NCBI GenBank assembly: GCA_947587925.1
Contig: CANPYF010000004.1
Span: 1-34,265 of the forward strand
Length of the DNA stretch: 34,265 nucleotides
Origin: an uncultured Ruminococcus sp.
GTDB taxonomy: Bacteria > Bacillota > Clostridia > Oscillospirales > Ruminococcaceae
Reading direction: 5' to 3'
The translations under genes were made by a program, and so were the position numbers. Numbering within the stretch: position 1 is the stretch's first letter; every line of letters begins with the position of its first letter. Positions 1-8,237 of this stretch are shown piece after piece. Below the pieces are notes generated by a model that was not told where the DNA came from, made no database searches, and saw only the letters and a list, made by a program, of their open reading frames with translations.

Positions 1-113
1 CAAATCGGCTGTAAAACCGTTGATCTTACAGCGTTTTATGTCCTTAGTTCGCTTAGTGACTATCTTTGCGAAATTTGACGGCAAATTTTTTTTAATTTCA
101 TTTGTAAATAAAC

Positions 114-158
114 AAAAAACGCAGGCGTGGTCGGTTATCCGATATGCCTGCGTTTTTT
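114..158. terminator. Bidirectional-type intrinsic terminator at the 3' end of the ComEA-like gene
   Basis: AAAAAACGCAGGC (114-126) / GCCTGCGTTTTTT (146-158), perfect 13-bp inverted repeat with flanking A/T tracts; the minus-strand stop codon abuts it. Confidence 0.85.
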
Positions 159-1035
159 AATCTATGATAACGTAGTCCTTAAATTCAATAATTTCCGCGA
201 CCGTCAGCGAATTAACCAGTTCCAGTTCATCTATCGCGCTGAAATATGATATTTGCTCCCTTAGTGCAACTATGTCTTGTGCCTGTGTAATGTCGATAAG
301 AAGTGCGTCTGACAGTTCCTCCGCGCTTGCGTAATTTATGTGAACGTAGCTGTAACTTTTCGGGGCTTCGGTAACTATTGTTGTTTCAGTCGGAACTGTC
401 GTTTCCAGCGGCATTGTCTGAGGAGGTTCATCAGTGCCTTGTTCGCTTTCTGGTATCTCCTGCGGTATTTCTGTATCAACAGCCGTTTGCGTTTCGGGTT
501 GATATGGCGAATAAATATCCTCCGAGACGTAAAAATATTCGCAAAGCAAAGCTACGGTTTTTTCGCCTATACCGCTTACCTGTATCAGCTCCGTGATATC
601 GGTTATTGTGCCGACGCTTGCCCGATAATCGAGTATTTTTTGTGCGGTGACATCGCCAATTCCGCTGACGTATTTCAGATCTTCCGCGCTTGCTTCATTT
701 ATATCCATAGGAAAATTCGGCTGATAAACGCTGCTCGTTTCCGTTTGCGCCGATGTTTGAAATGAATTATTTTCAGCAGCGGAATTGTTATTAACATTAC
801 TTGAAAATGTGTCTGTTTCCGCACTGTTACTATCCGCATTTTCGCCGTCAGATGAATCGTATAAATAAACATCATCAGGCGGATCATATTTAAATTTTTG
901 GTGCAATTTATCGTCAAGAATCATACCTACAATTGCGATTACCGAAAAAATTGCGATCATTGAAAAATAAAATATCAGATTTGGATTTTTCTTGATCCGA
1001 TCAATTAACTTTGGTTTCTCCGCCATTAGACTCAC
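157..1035 (-). CDS. ComEA-like membrane-anchored helix-hairpin-helix DNA-binding protein
   Basis: N-terminal TM segment, acidic/Ser-rich linker, HhH motif 'DINEASAEDLKYVSGIGDVTAQKILDYR...VSGIGEKT' and a second, degenerate HhH-like repeat 'HINYASAEELSDALLIDITQAQDIVALR'. Start may be ATG at 1026. Confidence 0.8.
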   Translation of the reverse strand: MSLMAEKPKLIDRIKKNPNLIFYFSMIAIFSVIAIVGMILDDKLHQKFKYDPPDDVYLYDSSDGENADSNSAETDTFSSNVNNNSAAENNSFQTSAQTETSSVYQPNFPMDINEASAEDLKYVSGIGDVTAQKILDYRASVGTITDITELIQVSGIGEKTVALLCEYFYVSEDIYSPYQPETQTAVDTEIPQEIPESEQGTDEPPQTMPLETTVPTETTIVTEAPKSYSYVHINYASAEELSDALLIDITQAQDIVALREQISYFSAIDELELVNSLTVAEIIEFKDYVIID

Positions 1036-1128
1036 GCCCTGTCGGTTTTTGTCGATTTGTCATTTTATTTGATTATATCACATTTTGTAGAGGGTGTCAA
1101 GCGGGAGAGAATTTTTTTGCGCAAGTTC

Positions 1129-1157
1129 TTGAAAAACTCAATAATTTATGGTATAAT
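1129..1157 (+). promoter_or_regulatory. Sigma70-type promoter for the esterase gene
   Basis: TTGAAA (1129-1134) - 17 nt - TATAAT (1152-1157), with TG one base upstream of the -10. Confidence 0.75.
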
Positions 1158-1189
1158 TATAACATAAAAATAATTAAAAAGGTGATATC

Positions 1190-2158
1190 ATGAAACACAG
1201 TATGATCGCAGCAGCATTGTCGGCAGCGGTATTGTTTTCTGCCTGCGGCAGCACTTCAACAACATCATCACAAACTGAAAGCAATGCACAAACAACCGTC
1301 AGCAAAGCAGCTGAAGAAACACAGGAGGAAGTCATAGGCATGAAAAAATATGAGGATATGATAACCGAACTGCCGCCCGAAGGATACGACCAAAAACGCG
1401 ACGGCGTAAGCTATCCGCAGTTTGAAAAATACAGCTATTATTCGCATACGGCTGAACGGGATACCAATGTGAACGTTCTGCTCCCTGCCGATTATGACGA
1501 AAATAAAGAATATCCAGTGCTGTATATACTGCATGGATTTTATAACAACGAGGACTGGATGTCAAGCGGATCCGTTGCCCTTAGTCAGATACTAACAAAT
1601 TTGCAGGCAGACGGCGAAGCCGAGGAAATGATAGTCGTACTTCCCTACATCTTTTGCAGCAAGGAGCTGCCGTATTGTACAGGAATGGATCTCGAAAACT
1701 GCTTTGCATACGATAATTTTATAAATGACCTTACGGGAGATCTTATGCCGTTTATAGAAGAAAACTTTTCTGTTGCAAAGGGCAGAGAAAATACGGCAAT
1801 AACAGGATTTTCAATGGGCGGAAGAGAATCTCTTTTTATAGGGTTTATGCACCCCGAACTCTTTGGATATATCGGCGCAGTATGTCCAGCGCCGGGTCTT
1901 GTAGAGGTAAGCGGTTCGGCAATGCACCCGGGTCAAATGCAGCCGAAGGATATGGTCTTTTCTGATGTTAAGCCGGAAGTATTATTGATAAGTTCATCAA
2001 AATCAGACGGTACGGTAGGCGATTTCCCCGATAGCTACCGCAATATTCTTACAGAAAACGGCGAGGAATTTCTTTCCCACGTTATGGAAAAAACGGGTCA
2101 CGACCATACAAGCGTTAAACCGCATTTATACAATTTCTTCCGAATGATCTTTTCTTAA
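1190..2158 (+). CDS. Putative esterase (alpha/beta hydrolase, esterase D family), lipoprotein
   Basis: Lipobox-like 'LFSACGS'; 'YPVLYILHGFYNNEDWM'; nucleophile elbow 'GFSMGGRES'; C-terminal 'GHDHTSVKPHLYNFF'. Confidence 0.85.
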   Translation: MKHSMIAAALSAAVLFSACGSTSTTSSQTESNAQTTVSKAAEETQEEVIGMKKYEDMITELPPEGYDQKRDGVSYPQFEKYSYYSHTAERDTNVNVLLPADYDENKEYPVLYILHGFYNNEDWMSSGSVALSQILTNLQADGEAEEMIVVLPYIFCSKELPYCTGMDLENCFAYDNFINDLTGDLMPFIEENFSVAKGRENTAITGFSMGGRESLFIGFMHPELFGYIGAVCPAPGLVEVSGSAMHPGQMQPKDMVFSDVKPEVLLISSSKSDGTVGDFPDSYRNILTENGEEFLSHVMEKTGHDHTSVKPHLYNFFRMIFS

Positions 2159-2170
2159 TATAAAAGCTTT

Positions 2171-2192
2171 CAGCCGCTCCGCCGAGCGGCTG
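2171..2192. terminator. Hairpin between convergent genes
   Basis: CAGCCGCTC-CGCC-GAGCGGCTG perfect 9-bp stem; weak T tract on either side. Confidence 0.6.
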
Positions 2193-2194
2193 AT

Positions 2195-2677
2195 CTATAC
2201 TCTGTAGCTTTTAACGCTCAGACAGCGTGCTTTTTCATAGCTGTAAAGCGAAATAGGTATATCATAAACATCTCTTGTATGCGCACAGACGTGCGGTTCT
2301 CCGCCGCGCATATTTATGACAAGCAGACTGTGATGATAATTCCCGTTTTTTCCCGCAAGCTGTATTATATCTCCTGCGCGGACATTATCTATCGTTATTT
2401 CCTTTGCGAACGGTCCTATACCTTTGTTGTTTATCAAGAAAAAATAGAGATATTCCACACTCGTCCATGCGGCGGCTCTGTCTGCAAGCGAATTGTAATA
2501 CCAGCCTGTGTCGCGCGTATAATTCATCGGAGCGCCGCCTGCGTGCAGACATTGTGATATAAAATTGGTACAATCACCGCCCATATTATCAAAATTGCCA
2601 TATTCGGGATTACGCAAAAACGCCCAGTCGGCAGCATATTTTATCTCCGCCTCTATATTTATAGGGTATTCTTTCAT
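2195..2677 (-). CDS. Putative amidase-domain (amidase_6-like, NlpC/P60-like fold) protein
   Basis: 'AAdWAFLRNPEYGNFDNMGGDCTNFISQCLHAGGAPMNY' with Cys catalytic motif and 'NYHHSLLVI'; start at 2677 preceded by GGAGG. Confidence 0.75.
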   Translation of the reverse strand: MKEYPINIEAEIKYAADWAFLRNPEYGNFDNMGGDCTNFISQCLHAGGAPMNYTRDTGWYYNSLADRAAAWTSVEYLYFFLINNKGIGPFAKEITIDNVRAGDIIQLAGKNGNYHHSLLVINMRGGEPHVCAHTRDVYDIPISLYSYEKARCLSVKSYRV

Positions 2678-2703
2678 AATACTTCCCTCCACTGCAAAAA
2701 AAT

Positions 2704-2741
2704 AAAACGCCTTAAAGCATTCTATGCTCATAAGACGTTTT
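2704..2741 (-). terminator. Terminator of the PstS-like gene
   Basis: Nested inverted repeat AAAACGcCTTA-A-AGCAT-TCT-ATGCT-CA-TAAGaCGTTTT, then T-rich on the minus strand. Confidence 0.75.
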
Positions 2742-2768
2742 TTGTTATATTTGCTTATCCTGTCAACA

Positions 2769-3737
2769 TTACTCTAAAGGGCAATAGCCGCATTTTTCTA
2801 TTATTTGCCTACCCTCGTCCGAAAGTATCCATTCTATCAGCTTCTGAATATTTTCATTATTATTGTCCTCACGGTAAACGGCGTAAAAATCATACACAAG
2901 CGGATAACTGCCGTCAGAAATGTTTTCCATATCGGGATAAACGCCGTCAACGGAGAGCATTTTTACTCCGCTGCTGTCAGTCAGTTCACTAAAATAACAG
3001 CGGAATGAAAAACCTATACTGCTGCCAAAGGCGCAAAACGGCGATTTCTTTATTTTTTGCTGCCCCATAAATTTATCCATAACGCTTTGACTGCCGCTAA
3101 GCGGATGCCTTGTCAGCGGATCAATAAGTCTGTTATTTCCGCCGACCTCGCTCCAGCGTGTTATTTTCCCCGAATAAATATCCTTTATCTGTTTGCTTGT
3201 AAGCGAATCCACGGGATTTTTTTCGTTTACAATAAAAACAAACGCTTCGCGTCCGATAGGCACAAGTTTTAGGTCAACTCCCTTTTGTTCAGCATATTCA
3301 AGCTGTTCCTTGCTCGGAGCGGCGCAGAAAACTATGTCCGCATCTCCGTCAACTACCGATTTGTACGCTCCGTGTGTGTTGGTAAACTGCACCGCGCTGT
3401 CGGCGGTAAAACTGCCGTTTTCATAGCTGCAGCTTTCGGGCGGGTAGACCGCCTGTGCAAATGACGCATAGACAGGCAGCAGCGCAGCCGCGCCGTCAAG
3501 TGTTGGAAGCTCCCCTTTTAAGCTTAGCGAAGAATCGACCTTAGCAAGTTCGCTGTTTTCCTCAAACGGTATGTATTTTTCCACATCGACCGCATCGAGC
3601 GAAGCCTTTGCATCTAAACCCGAAAGGCATTTTCTTGTAAAATTAAAATATATTGACATATCGAACAGTAAAAAGAAGATCGCCGTGCCAAATATTGCGC
3701 AAAGCTGCTTTATAAGAAGCTTGTTCATGATGTTCAC
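2769..3737 (-). CDS. PstS-like phosphate-type substrate-binding protein, membrane anchored
   Basis: 'DADIVFCAAPSKEQLEYA', 'LVPIGREAFVFIVNEKNPVDSLTSKQIKDIYSGKITRWSEVGG', 'SGSQSVMDKFMG'; N-terminal TM anchor. GTG start at 3737 or ATG at 3728. Confidence 0.8.
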   Translation of the reverse strand: MNIMNKLLIKQLCAIFGTAIFFLLFDMSIYFNFTRKCLSGLDAKASLDAVDVEKYIPFEENSELAKVDSSLSLKGELPTLDGAAALLPVYASFAQAVYPPESCSYENGSFTADSAVQFTNTHGAYKSVVDGDADIVFCAAPSKEQLEYAEQKGVDLKLVPIGREAFVFIVNEKNPVDSLTSKQIKDIYSGKITRWSEVGGNNRLIDPLTRHPLSGSQSVMDKFMGQQKIKKSPFCAFGSSIGFSFRCYFSELTDSSGVKMLSVDGVYPDMENISDGSYPLVYDFYAVYREDNNNENIQKLIEWILSDEGRQIIEKCGYCPLE

Positions 3738-3871
3738 CCGCCTCTTGCAATAAAATCTATGATCGAGGTGTTCTTATAAAGGTACACGGTCAGCAAAGCA
3801 AGTGCGATAACAGAGATCATGCCCACAATGCAGACTGATATAAATATCCTATAAAAAAGCTTATCATTCAC
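3734..3871 (-). CDS. 45-aa single-TM small protein, translationally coupled to the PstS-like gene
   Basis: GTG start; VNDKLFYRIFISVCIVGMISVIALALLTVYLYKNTSIIDFIARGG*; AGGGAGGAT SD; its stop overlaps the downstream GTG start as GTGA. Confidence 0.65.
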   Translation of the reverse strand: MNDKLFYRIFISVCIVGMISVIALALLTVYLYKNTSIIDFIARGG

Positions 3872-3995
3872 CGTTAATATCCTCCCTGCCGTCCTTATCC
3901 CTTTTTTTCTTCGGCTTTACGGCTGACCAAAAAATCAGCGCGATAGGCAGCGTAACCAACGCCGCGATCATTTCAAGTATAGTTTTATTTTTCAT
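3864..3995 (-). CDS. 43-aa small protein with one hydrophobic segment and a basic tail
   Basis: MKNKTILEMIAALVTLPIALIFWSAVKPKKKRDKDGREDINGE*; AAGGTGA SD; 3' end overlaps the start of the next small ORF. Confidence 0.65.
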   Translation of the reverse strand: MKNKTILEMIAALVTLPIALIFWSAVKPKKKRDKDGREDINGE

Positions 3996-4008
3996 AATTG
4001 TCACCTTT

Positions 4009-4266
4009 TCACATATTTGTAATGGCGATCATAAATAATATCGTAAGACCGATGAAAACCGCCAAAACCACACCCATAACACAACCCGAAATAACGGCAA
4101 ACCGTTTCCTGCGCTTATGCTCCGGAGCGTCAGGCGGTGTGTTTTTTAATATTACCATGCTTATCACAAACCAGACGACAGACGCTATCGGCGCTAAAAA
4201 GTACAGAGCGACCAGACCGTAAGTTAAAATATACGATAAAATTTCTGACATTTCAACCGCCTCCAT
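4009..4266 (-). CDS. Small membrane protein (85 aa), unknown function
   Basis: Two hydrophobic segments separated by a basic loop 'PEHKRRKR'; own promoter upstream; first gene of the minus-strand operon. Confidence 0.65.
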   Translation of the reverse strand: MEAVEMSEILSYILTYGLVALYFLAPIASVVWFVISMVILKNTPPDAPEHKRRKRFAVISGCVMGVVLAVFIGLTILFMIAITNM

Positions 4267-4280
4267 TTTTCTTTTTATAT

Positions 4281-4309
4281 ATTATATCATTATATCGGCT
4301 GTTTTTCAA
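4281..4309 (-). promoter_or_regulatory. Promoter for the small-membrane-protein/PstS-like operon
   Basis: Minus strand TTGAAA (4309-4304) - 17 nt - TATAAT (4286-4281). Confidence 0.75.
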
Positions 4310-4311
4310 GA

Positions 4312-4346
4312 TGACATTTGTAATTTATATAGTGACATTTGTCACT
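4312..4346. promoter_or_regulatory. Putative activator/response-regulator binding site: direct repeat with 21-bp period, second copy palindromic
   Basis: TGACATTTGT at 4312-4321 and again at 4333-4342; AGTGAC-ATTT-GTCACT at 4331-4346; lies immediately upstream of the minus-strand -35 in a divergent intergenic region. Confidence 0.55.
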
Positions 4347-4414
4347 TTTTTTAACGCAAAAGGTTACTTTTGGGATAGAAAATTAAAATACCGTGAATAT
4401 TAACAATTTGTATC

Positions 4415-4443
4415 TTTACAAGATCTTAAAACTGTGCTATAAT
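4415..4443 (+). promoter_or_regulatory. leuC promoter
   Basis: TTTACA (4415-4420) - 17 nt - TATAAT (4438-4443), extended -10 TGC. Confidence 0.75.
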
Positions 4444-4471
4444 AAATTATATATTATCTTGGAAAGGACAG

Positions 4472-5746
4472 ATGTCTGATATGGGTATGACAATGACTCA
4501 GAAAATACTCGCGGCACACGCGGGACTTGACGAGGTCAAAGCGGGACAGCTTATAATGGCTGATCTTGACTTTGTTCTCGGCAATGATATAACATCGCCC
4601 GTTGCTATCAATGAATTTAAAAAAGCGGGCTTTAACAGCGTTTTCGATAAGGAAAAGGTCACAATGGTAATGGACCACTTTGCTCCTAATAAGGACATCA
4701 AAGCGGCGACACAGTGCAAACAGTGCCGTGATTTTTGCGGCGAACATTCGATAACGCATTTTTATGACGTTGGAAATATGGGTATTGAACACGCGCTTCT
4801 ACCCGAAAAAGGTCTTGTTGCCCCCGGTGAATGTATTATCGGCGCGGACAGTCACACCTGCACATACGGCGCGCTCGGCGCGTTTTCAACGGGTGTAGGC
4901 TCGACTGATATGTGCGCGGGCATGGCAAAGGGCAAGGCATGGTTCAAAGTACCTTCGGCTATAAAATTCAATGTCATCGGCAAACTGCCGAAATATTCAA
5001 CGGCTAAAGACGTTATACTTCATATAATCGGCATGATAGGCGTGGACGGCGCACTTTACCGCTCAATGGAGTTTTCAGGCAGCGGTCTTAAAAACCTCAC
5101 AATGGAGGACAGGCTCTGCATGGCTAACATGGCGATAGAAGCGGGCGCTAAAAACGGCATATTTGCCGTTGATGAGGTCACACTCGAATATGTAAAAGGC
5201 AGAGTTGACAGAGAGTTTAAGATATATGAAGCGGACGCTGACGCGGAGTATGACGAGGTATATGATATTGACCTGTCGCAGATCAAACCTACCGTTGCAT
5301 TTCCTCATCTTCCCGAAAACGCAAAAACATTTGACGAGATCGGCGATATAAAGATAGATCAATCGGTAATAGGTTCATGCACCAACGGCAGAATAGAGGA
5401 TCTGAGAGCTGCTGCCGAAATACTCAAGGGCAGAAAGGTCGCCGATAATGTGCGCTGCATTGTTATCCCCGCTACTCAGGCAGTATATTTACAGGCTATG
5501 GAGGAAGGACTGCTTAAAATATTTGTTGATGCAGGCTGTGCAGTCTCCACACCGACCTGCGGTCCCTGCCTCGGAGGATATATGGGAATACTTGCCAAGG
5601 GCGAACGCTCTATCGCTACTACAAACCGCAACTTTGTCGGCAGAATGGGTCACCCCGAATCAGAGGTGTACCTTGCTTCTCCGTATGTCGCCGCGGCTTC
5701 GGCAGTAACTGGAAAGATCTCGCAGCCGAGCGAACTGACAGATTAA
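4472..5746 (+). CDS. leuC: 3-isopropylmalate dehydratase large subunit
   Basis: Aconitase-family motifs '[24 protein letters not shown]', '[19 protein letters not shown]', '[16 protein letters not shown]...[11 protein letters not shown]'. Confidence 0.95.
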   Translation: MSDMGMTMTQKILAAHAGLDEVKAGQLIMADLDFVLGNDITSPVAINEFKKAGFNSVFDKEKVTMVMDHFAPNKDIKAATQCKQCRDFCGEHSITHFYDVGNMGIEHALLPEKGLVAPGECIIGADSHTCTYGALGAFSTGVGSTDMCAGMAKGKAWFKVPSAIKFNVIGKLPKYSTAKDVILHIIGMIGVDGALYRSMEFSGSGLKNLTMEDRLCMANMAIEAGAKNGIFAVDEVTLEYVKGRVDREFKIYEADADAEYDEVYDIDLSQIKPTVAFPHLPENAKTFDEIGDIKIDQSVIGSCTNGRIEDLRAAAEILKGRKVADNVRCIVIPATQAVYLQAMEEGLLKIFVDAGCAVSTPTCGPCLGGYMGILAKGERSIATTNRNFVGRMGHPESEVYLASPYVAAASAVTGKISQPSELTD

Positions 5747-5759
5747 ATGGTGAATGTGA

Positions 5760-6059
5760 ATGGTAAAGCATATTATCATATGGGAGTTTAATGACGAACT
5801 CAGCGGCGAACAGCGCACTGCCGCGGCTTGCAGGATCAAGCGTGAACTTGAAGCTCTTCAAGGCGTTATAAAGGGACTGCGCAGCATAAAGGTATATACA
5901 GATATGCTGCCCACATCAAACGGCGATATAATGCTTGAAAGCTTATTCGACGATACAACGGCGCTTGTATATTATGCCGATCACCCCGAACATTTAAAGG
6001 TAAAGCAATACATTTCACAAACAGTAAAAAGCCGCAAATGCGCAGACTTTGAGGTCTGA
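5760..6059 (+). CDS. Dabb-family (stress-responsive A/B barrel) protein
   Basis: '[15 protein letters not shown]...', '[44 protein letters not shown]' matches Dabb ferredoxin-like fold motifs. Confidence 0.85.
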   Translation: MVKHIIIWEFNDELSGEQRTAAACRIKRELEALQGVIKGLRSIKVYTDMLPTSNGDIMLESLFDDTTALVYYADHPEHLKVKQYISQTVKSRKCADFEV

Positions 6060-6076
6060 ACCATAGCGGTGCAAAT

Positions 6077-6574
6077 ATGAAAGGAACGTTATATATGAAA
6101 GCAAAAGGCACTGTACATAAATACGGCGATAACGTTGATACCGATGTAATTATTCCCGCAAGGTATCTCAATACCGCCGACCATAAGGAGCTTGCAGCAC
6201 ATTGCATGGAGGACATTGACGCAGATTTTGTAAAAAACGTAAAGGACGGCGATATTATCGTTGCACGCGCAAATTTCGGCTGCGGTTCTTCGCGTGAACA
6301 CGCACCTATTGCAATAAAGGCAAGCGGAGTTTCCTGCGTAATTGCGTCAACGTTTGCAAGAATATTCTATCGCAATTCCATAAATATCGGTCTGCCGATC
6401 ATTGAATGTGACGAGGCGAGCGAAAAGATCGAAAACGGCGATGAGGTAGAGATTGATTTTTCCACAGGCGTTATCACTGACATAACCAAAGGCGAAAGCT
6501 ATCAAGGACAGCCCTTCCCCGATTTTCTTATTGACATAATAAACAAAGGCGGACTGCTCAATTCGCTGAAATAA
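6077..6574 (+). CDS. leuD: 3-isopropylmalate dehydratase small subunit
   Basis: '[18 protein letters not shown]', '[45 protein letters not shown]'; start may be ATG at 6095. Confidence 0.95.
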   Translation: MKGTLYMKAKGTVHKYGDNVDTDVIIPARYLNTADHKELAAHCMEDIDADFVKNVKDGDIIVARANFGCGSSREHAPIAIKASGVSCVIASTFARIFYRNSINIGLPIIECDEASEKIENGDEVEIDFSTGVITDITKGESYQGQPFPDFLIDIINKGGLLNSLK

Positions 6575-6691
6575 TTTTTAAAAATGAAAAATTCCGACAT
6601 TTTTTTGAGCTTTGATTTTCAATGTTTAACGCTTGAAATGCCTGCATAAAATAATATTGCTTACAGATCTCATTATGAAAATTTTTCGGAG

Positions 6692-6874
6692 GTGAAAGCA
6701 ATGAACGTAATGGCTTTGGCAAAAGGCGCAAGTGCAGGTATCGTTGCCGGTGCGGCGGTCTATGCTTATACCAACGCTCGGTCAAGCAAAAAGCGCAGAC
6801 TTAAATCAAAGACTGCAAAGGCGATACACGCCGTCGGAGATATTGCTGAAACAATGGCTGAATTTATGTTCTGA
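6692..6874 (+). CDS. Small (60 aa) protein with one TM helix and basic region, unknown
   Basis: SD TCGGAGGTG before ATG; 'AKGASAGIVAGAAVYAYTNARSSKKRRLKSKTAKAIHAVGDIAETMAEFMF'. Confidence 0.7.
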   Translation: MKAMNVMALAKGASAGIVAGAAVYAYTNARSSKKRRLKSKTAKAIHAVGDIAETMAEFMF

Positions 6875-6920
6875 CCTATGTTCGGCATTTTAACGGTTAT
6901 AGAAATTTTTAGCTTTAAAC

Positions 6921-6955
6921 AAGGGCTGTGTGATCTTTATGGTCATGCAGCCCTT
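6921..6955 (+). terminator. Terminator hairpin separating the small ORF from the kinase module
   Basis: AAGGGCTGTGTGATC-TTTAT-GGTCATGCAGCCCTT: 15-bp stem including three G:U wobbles, followed by a weak T tract (CTTTTATC). Confidence 0.7.
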
Positions 6956-6992
6956 ATACTTTTATCGCAAACAAAAACTATACTTCACATCC

Positions 6993-7021
6993 TTGACATA
7001 AAAAAACAAAAATGCTATAAT
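6993..7021 (+). promoter_or_regulatory. Perfect-consensus sigma70/SigA promoter for the kinase module
   Basis: TTGACA (6993-6998) - 17 nt - TATAAT (7016-7021); ATG at 7046. Confidence 0.9.
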
Positions 7022-7045
7022 AAAAAAAGAAAGCGAGGTATTATT

Positions 7046-8179
7046 ATGTATATATCTGCCGATGAAACAAATGAATTTATAAATGATGAATATACGGATA
7101 GTTTATTTGAAAGCATTTGCTTTGACGAACCTATAGATCCTGCCACCTGTGATGATGTGATAAACGGTATCGAAAAAAAGATGGATTTTGATGACATTTA
7201 TATTTTTCGGGAAGGCGTTGCAGACAGGCTTACACAGCTTGGTACTGCCTGTTCGGCGGAAGATACCGATATTATGCTGGCTGAGGTAAAATGCAGATAT
7301 AAACAGCTGCTTGATAAACCATGCCCGAGAACAGTACAGGAATGGATAAAAGGAACGACTCCGGGTACGACCAACAGGCAGAATAATTACGAACTTTGCT
7401 ATGCGCTTGAAATGGATTATAAACAGACAAGGCTGTTTTTTCAAAAATGTTTTCTCACTCTTCCTTTTAATGTAAAAAGCAAAACGGACGCGGTTTTTAT
7501 GTATGCGCTGTATCATAATAAACCGTATTCGGTCGTTAAAAAGCTTCTGACAGGTTCAAATGGATTTGTTTCTCAGCAATATGCGCATACCTCGACCTCG
7601 CAGATAGCCGCTGTTATTTTTCAAACAGATGATGATGAAATATTTCTGGAATATTTGTCAGCCCATTGTTATGACAATGAACAGCAGTTTCAGCTTGCAA
7701 GATCTTATATAAATAAGGAAATATCTCTGCTGAAAACAAAGATCGCTAACGATAGTATCATTGACACGGCATCTCCGAACAGGCTGAACAGCCGCGCGAT
7801 AAGCGAACTGCTCGGTTATAAATATCAGCTTAGCGATAAAAAAAGCCGTACCCGCGTACTTCCCAAACGGTTTACCGAATCACTTCCCAATGATGTGACC
7901 TTGGGTAAAATAATAAATGGCGAAACCGCTTCGTACGAGCTGCTTCGCAAGACGCTGATGCTGCTGAAATTTTATAATTTTTATTCGGAGGCTGAAAATA
8001 CCGAAAATGAAAATATATACCGCAATCTTTTAGATTTTTTTGACGAGCTTAACGCCGCGCTGACATCATGCGGTTTTGCACAGATATATCTGCGGAATCT
8101 TTTTGACGGTATGCTTTTTTACTGCGCTAATTCATACGACCCGATACTTACTATGCATCTTTTGAATGAATGGAATTGA
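7046..8179 (+). CDS. Uncharacterised 377-aa helical protein, partner of the kinase-STAND protein; possible regulator-like segment
   Basis: The ORF-track start at 6878 lies upstream of promoter and terminator, so ATG 7046 (GCGAGG SD) is preferred. Segment 'VQEWIKGTTPGTTNRQNNYELCYALEMDYKQTRLFFQKCFLTLPFN' looks like a degenerate XRE-type helical segment. Confidence 0.8.
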   Translation: MYISADETNEFINDEYTDSLFESICFDEPIDPATCDDVINGIEKKMDFDDIYIFREGVADRLTQLGTACSAEDTDIMLAEVKCRYKQLLDKPCPRTVQEWIKGTTPGTTNRQNNYELCYALEMDYKQTRLFFQKCFLTLPFNVKSKTDAVFMYALYHNKPYSVVKKLLTGSNGFVSQQYAHTSTSQIAAVIFQTDDDEIFLEYLSAHCYDNEQQFQLARSYINKEISLLKTKIANDSIIDTASPNRLNSRAISELLGYKYQLSDKKSRTRVLPKRFTESLPNDVTLGKIINGETASYELLRKTLMLLKFYNFYSEAENTENENIYRNLLDFFDELNAALTSCGFAQIYLRNLFDGMLFYCANSYDPILTMHLLNEWN

Positions 8180-8237
8180 TTTTTATATCTGCCCGTTAAA
8201 ACAGCGTATAATATATTCATAAGGACGGTGATAAGCA

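Noticed and set aside
4331-4352. AGTGAC-ATTT-GTCACT followed by T run as an intrinsic terminator
   Set aside because: Both flanking genes diverge from this site, so no transcript should need termination here; operator interpretation preferred
6878-7045. N-terminal 56 aa of the ORF-track protein at 6878-8179
   Set aside because: Contains a terminator hairpin and a perfect promoter; no SD for the 6878 ATG; the sequence is not protein-like
8176-8212. Second promoter just before the kinase-STAND gene (TATAAT at 8207-8212)
   Set aside because: The only good -35 (TTGATT, 8176-8181) is 25 nt away, beyond usual spacing; an alternative at 17 nt is a poor match. Cannot be excluded without TSS mapping
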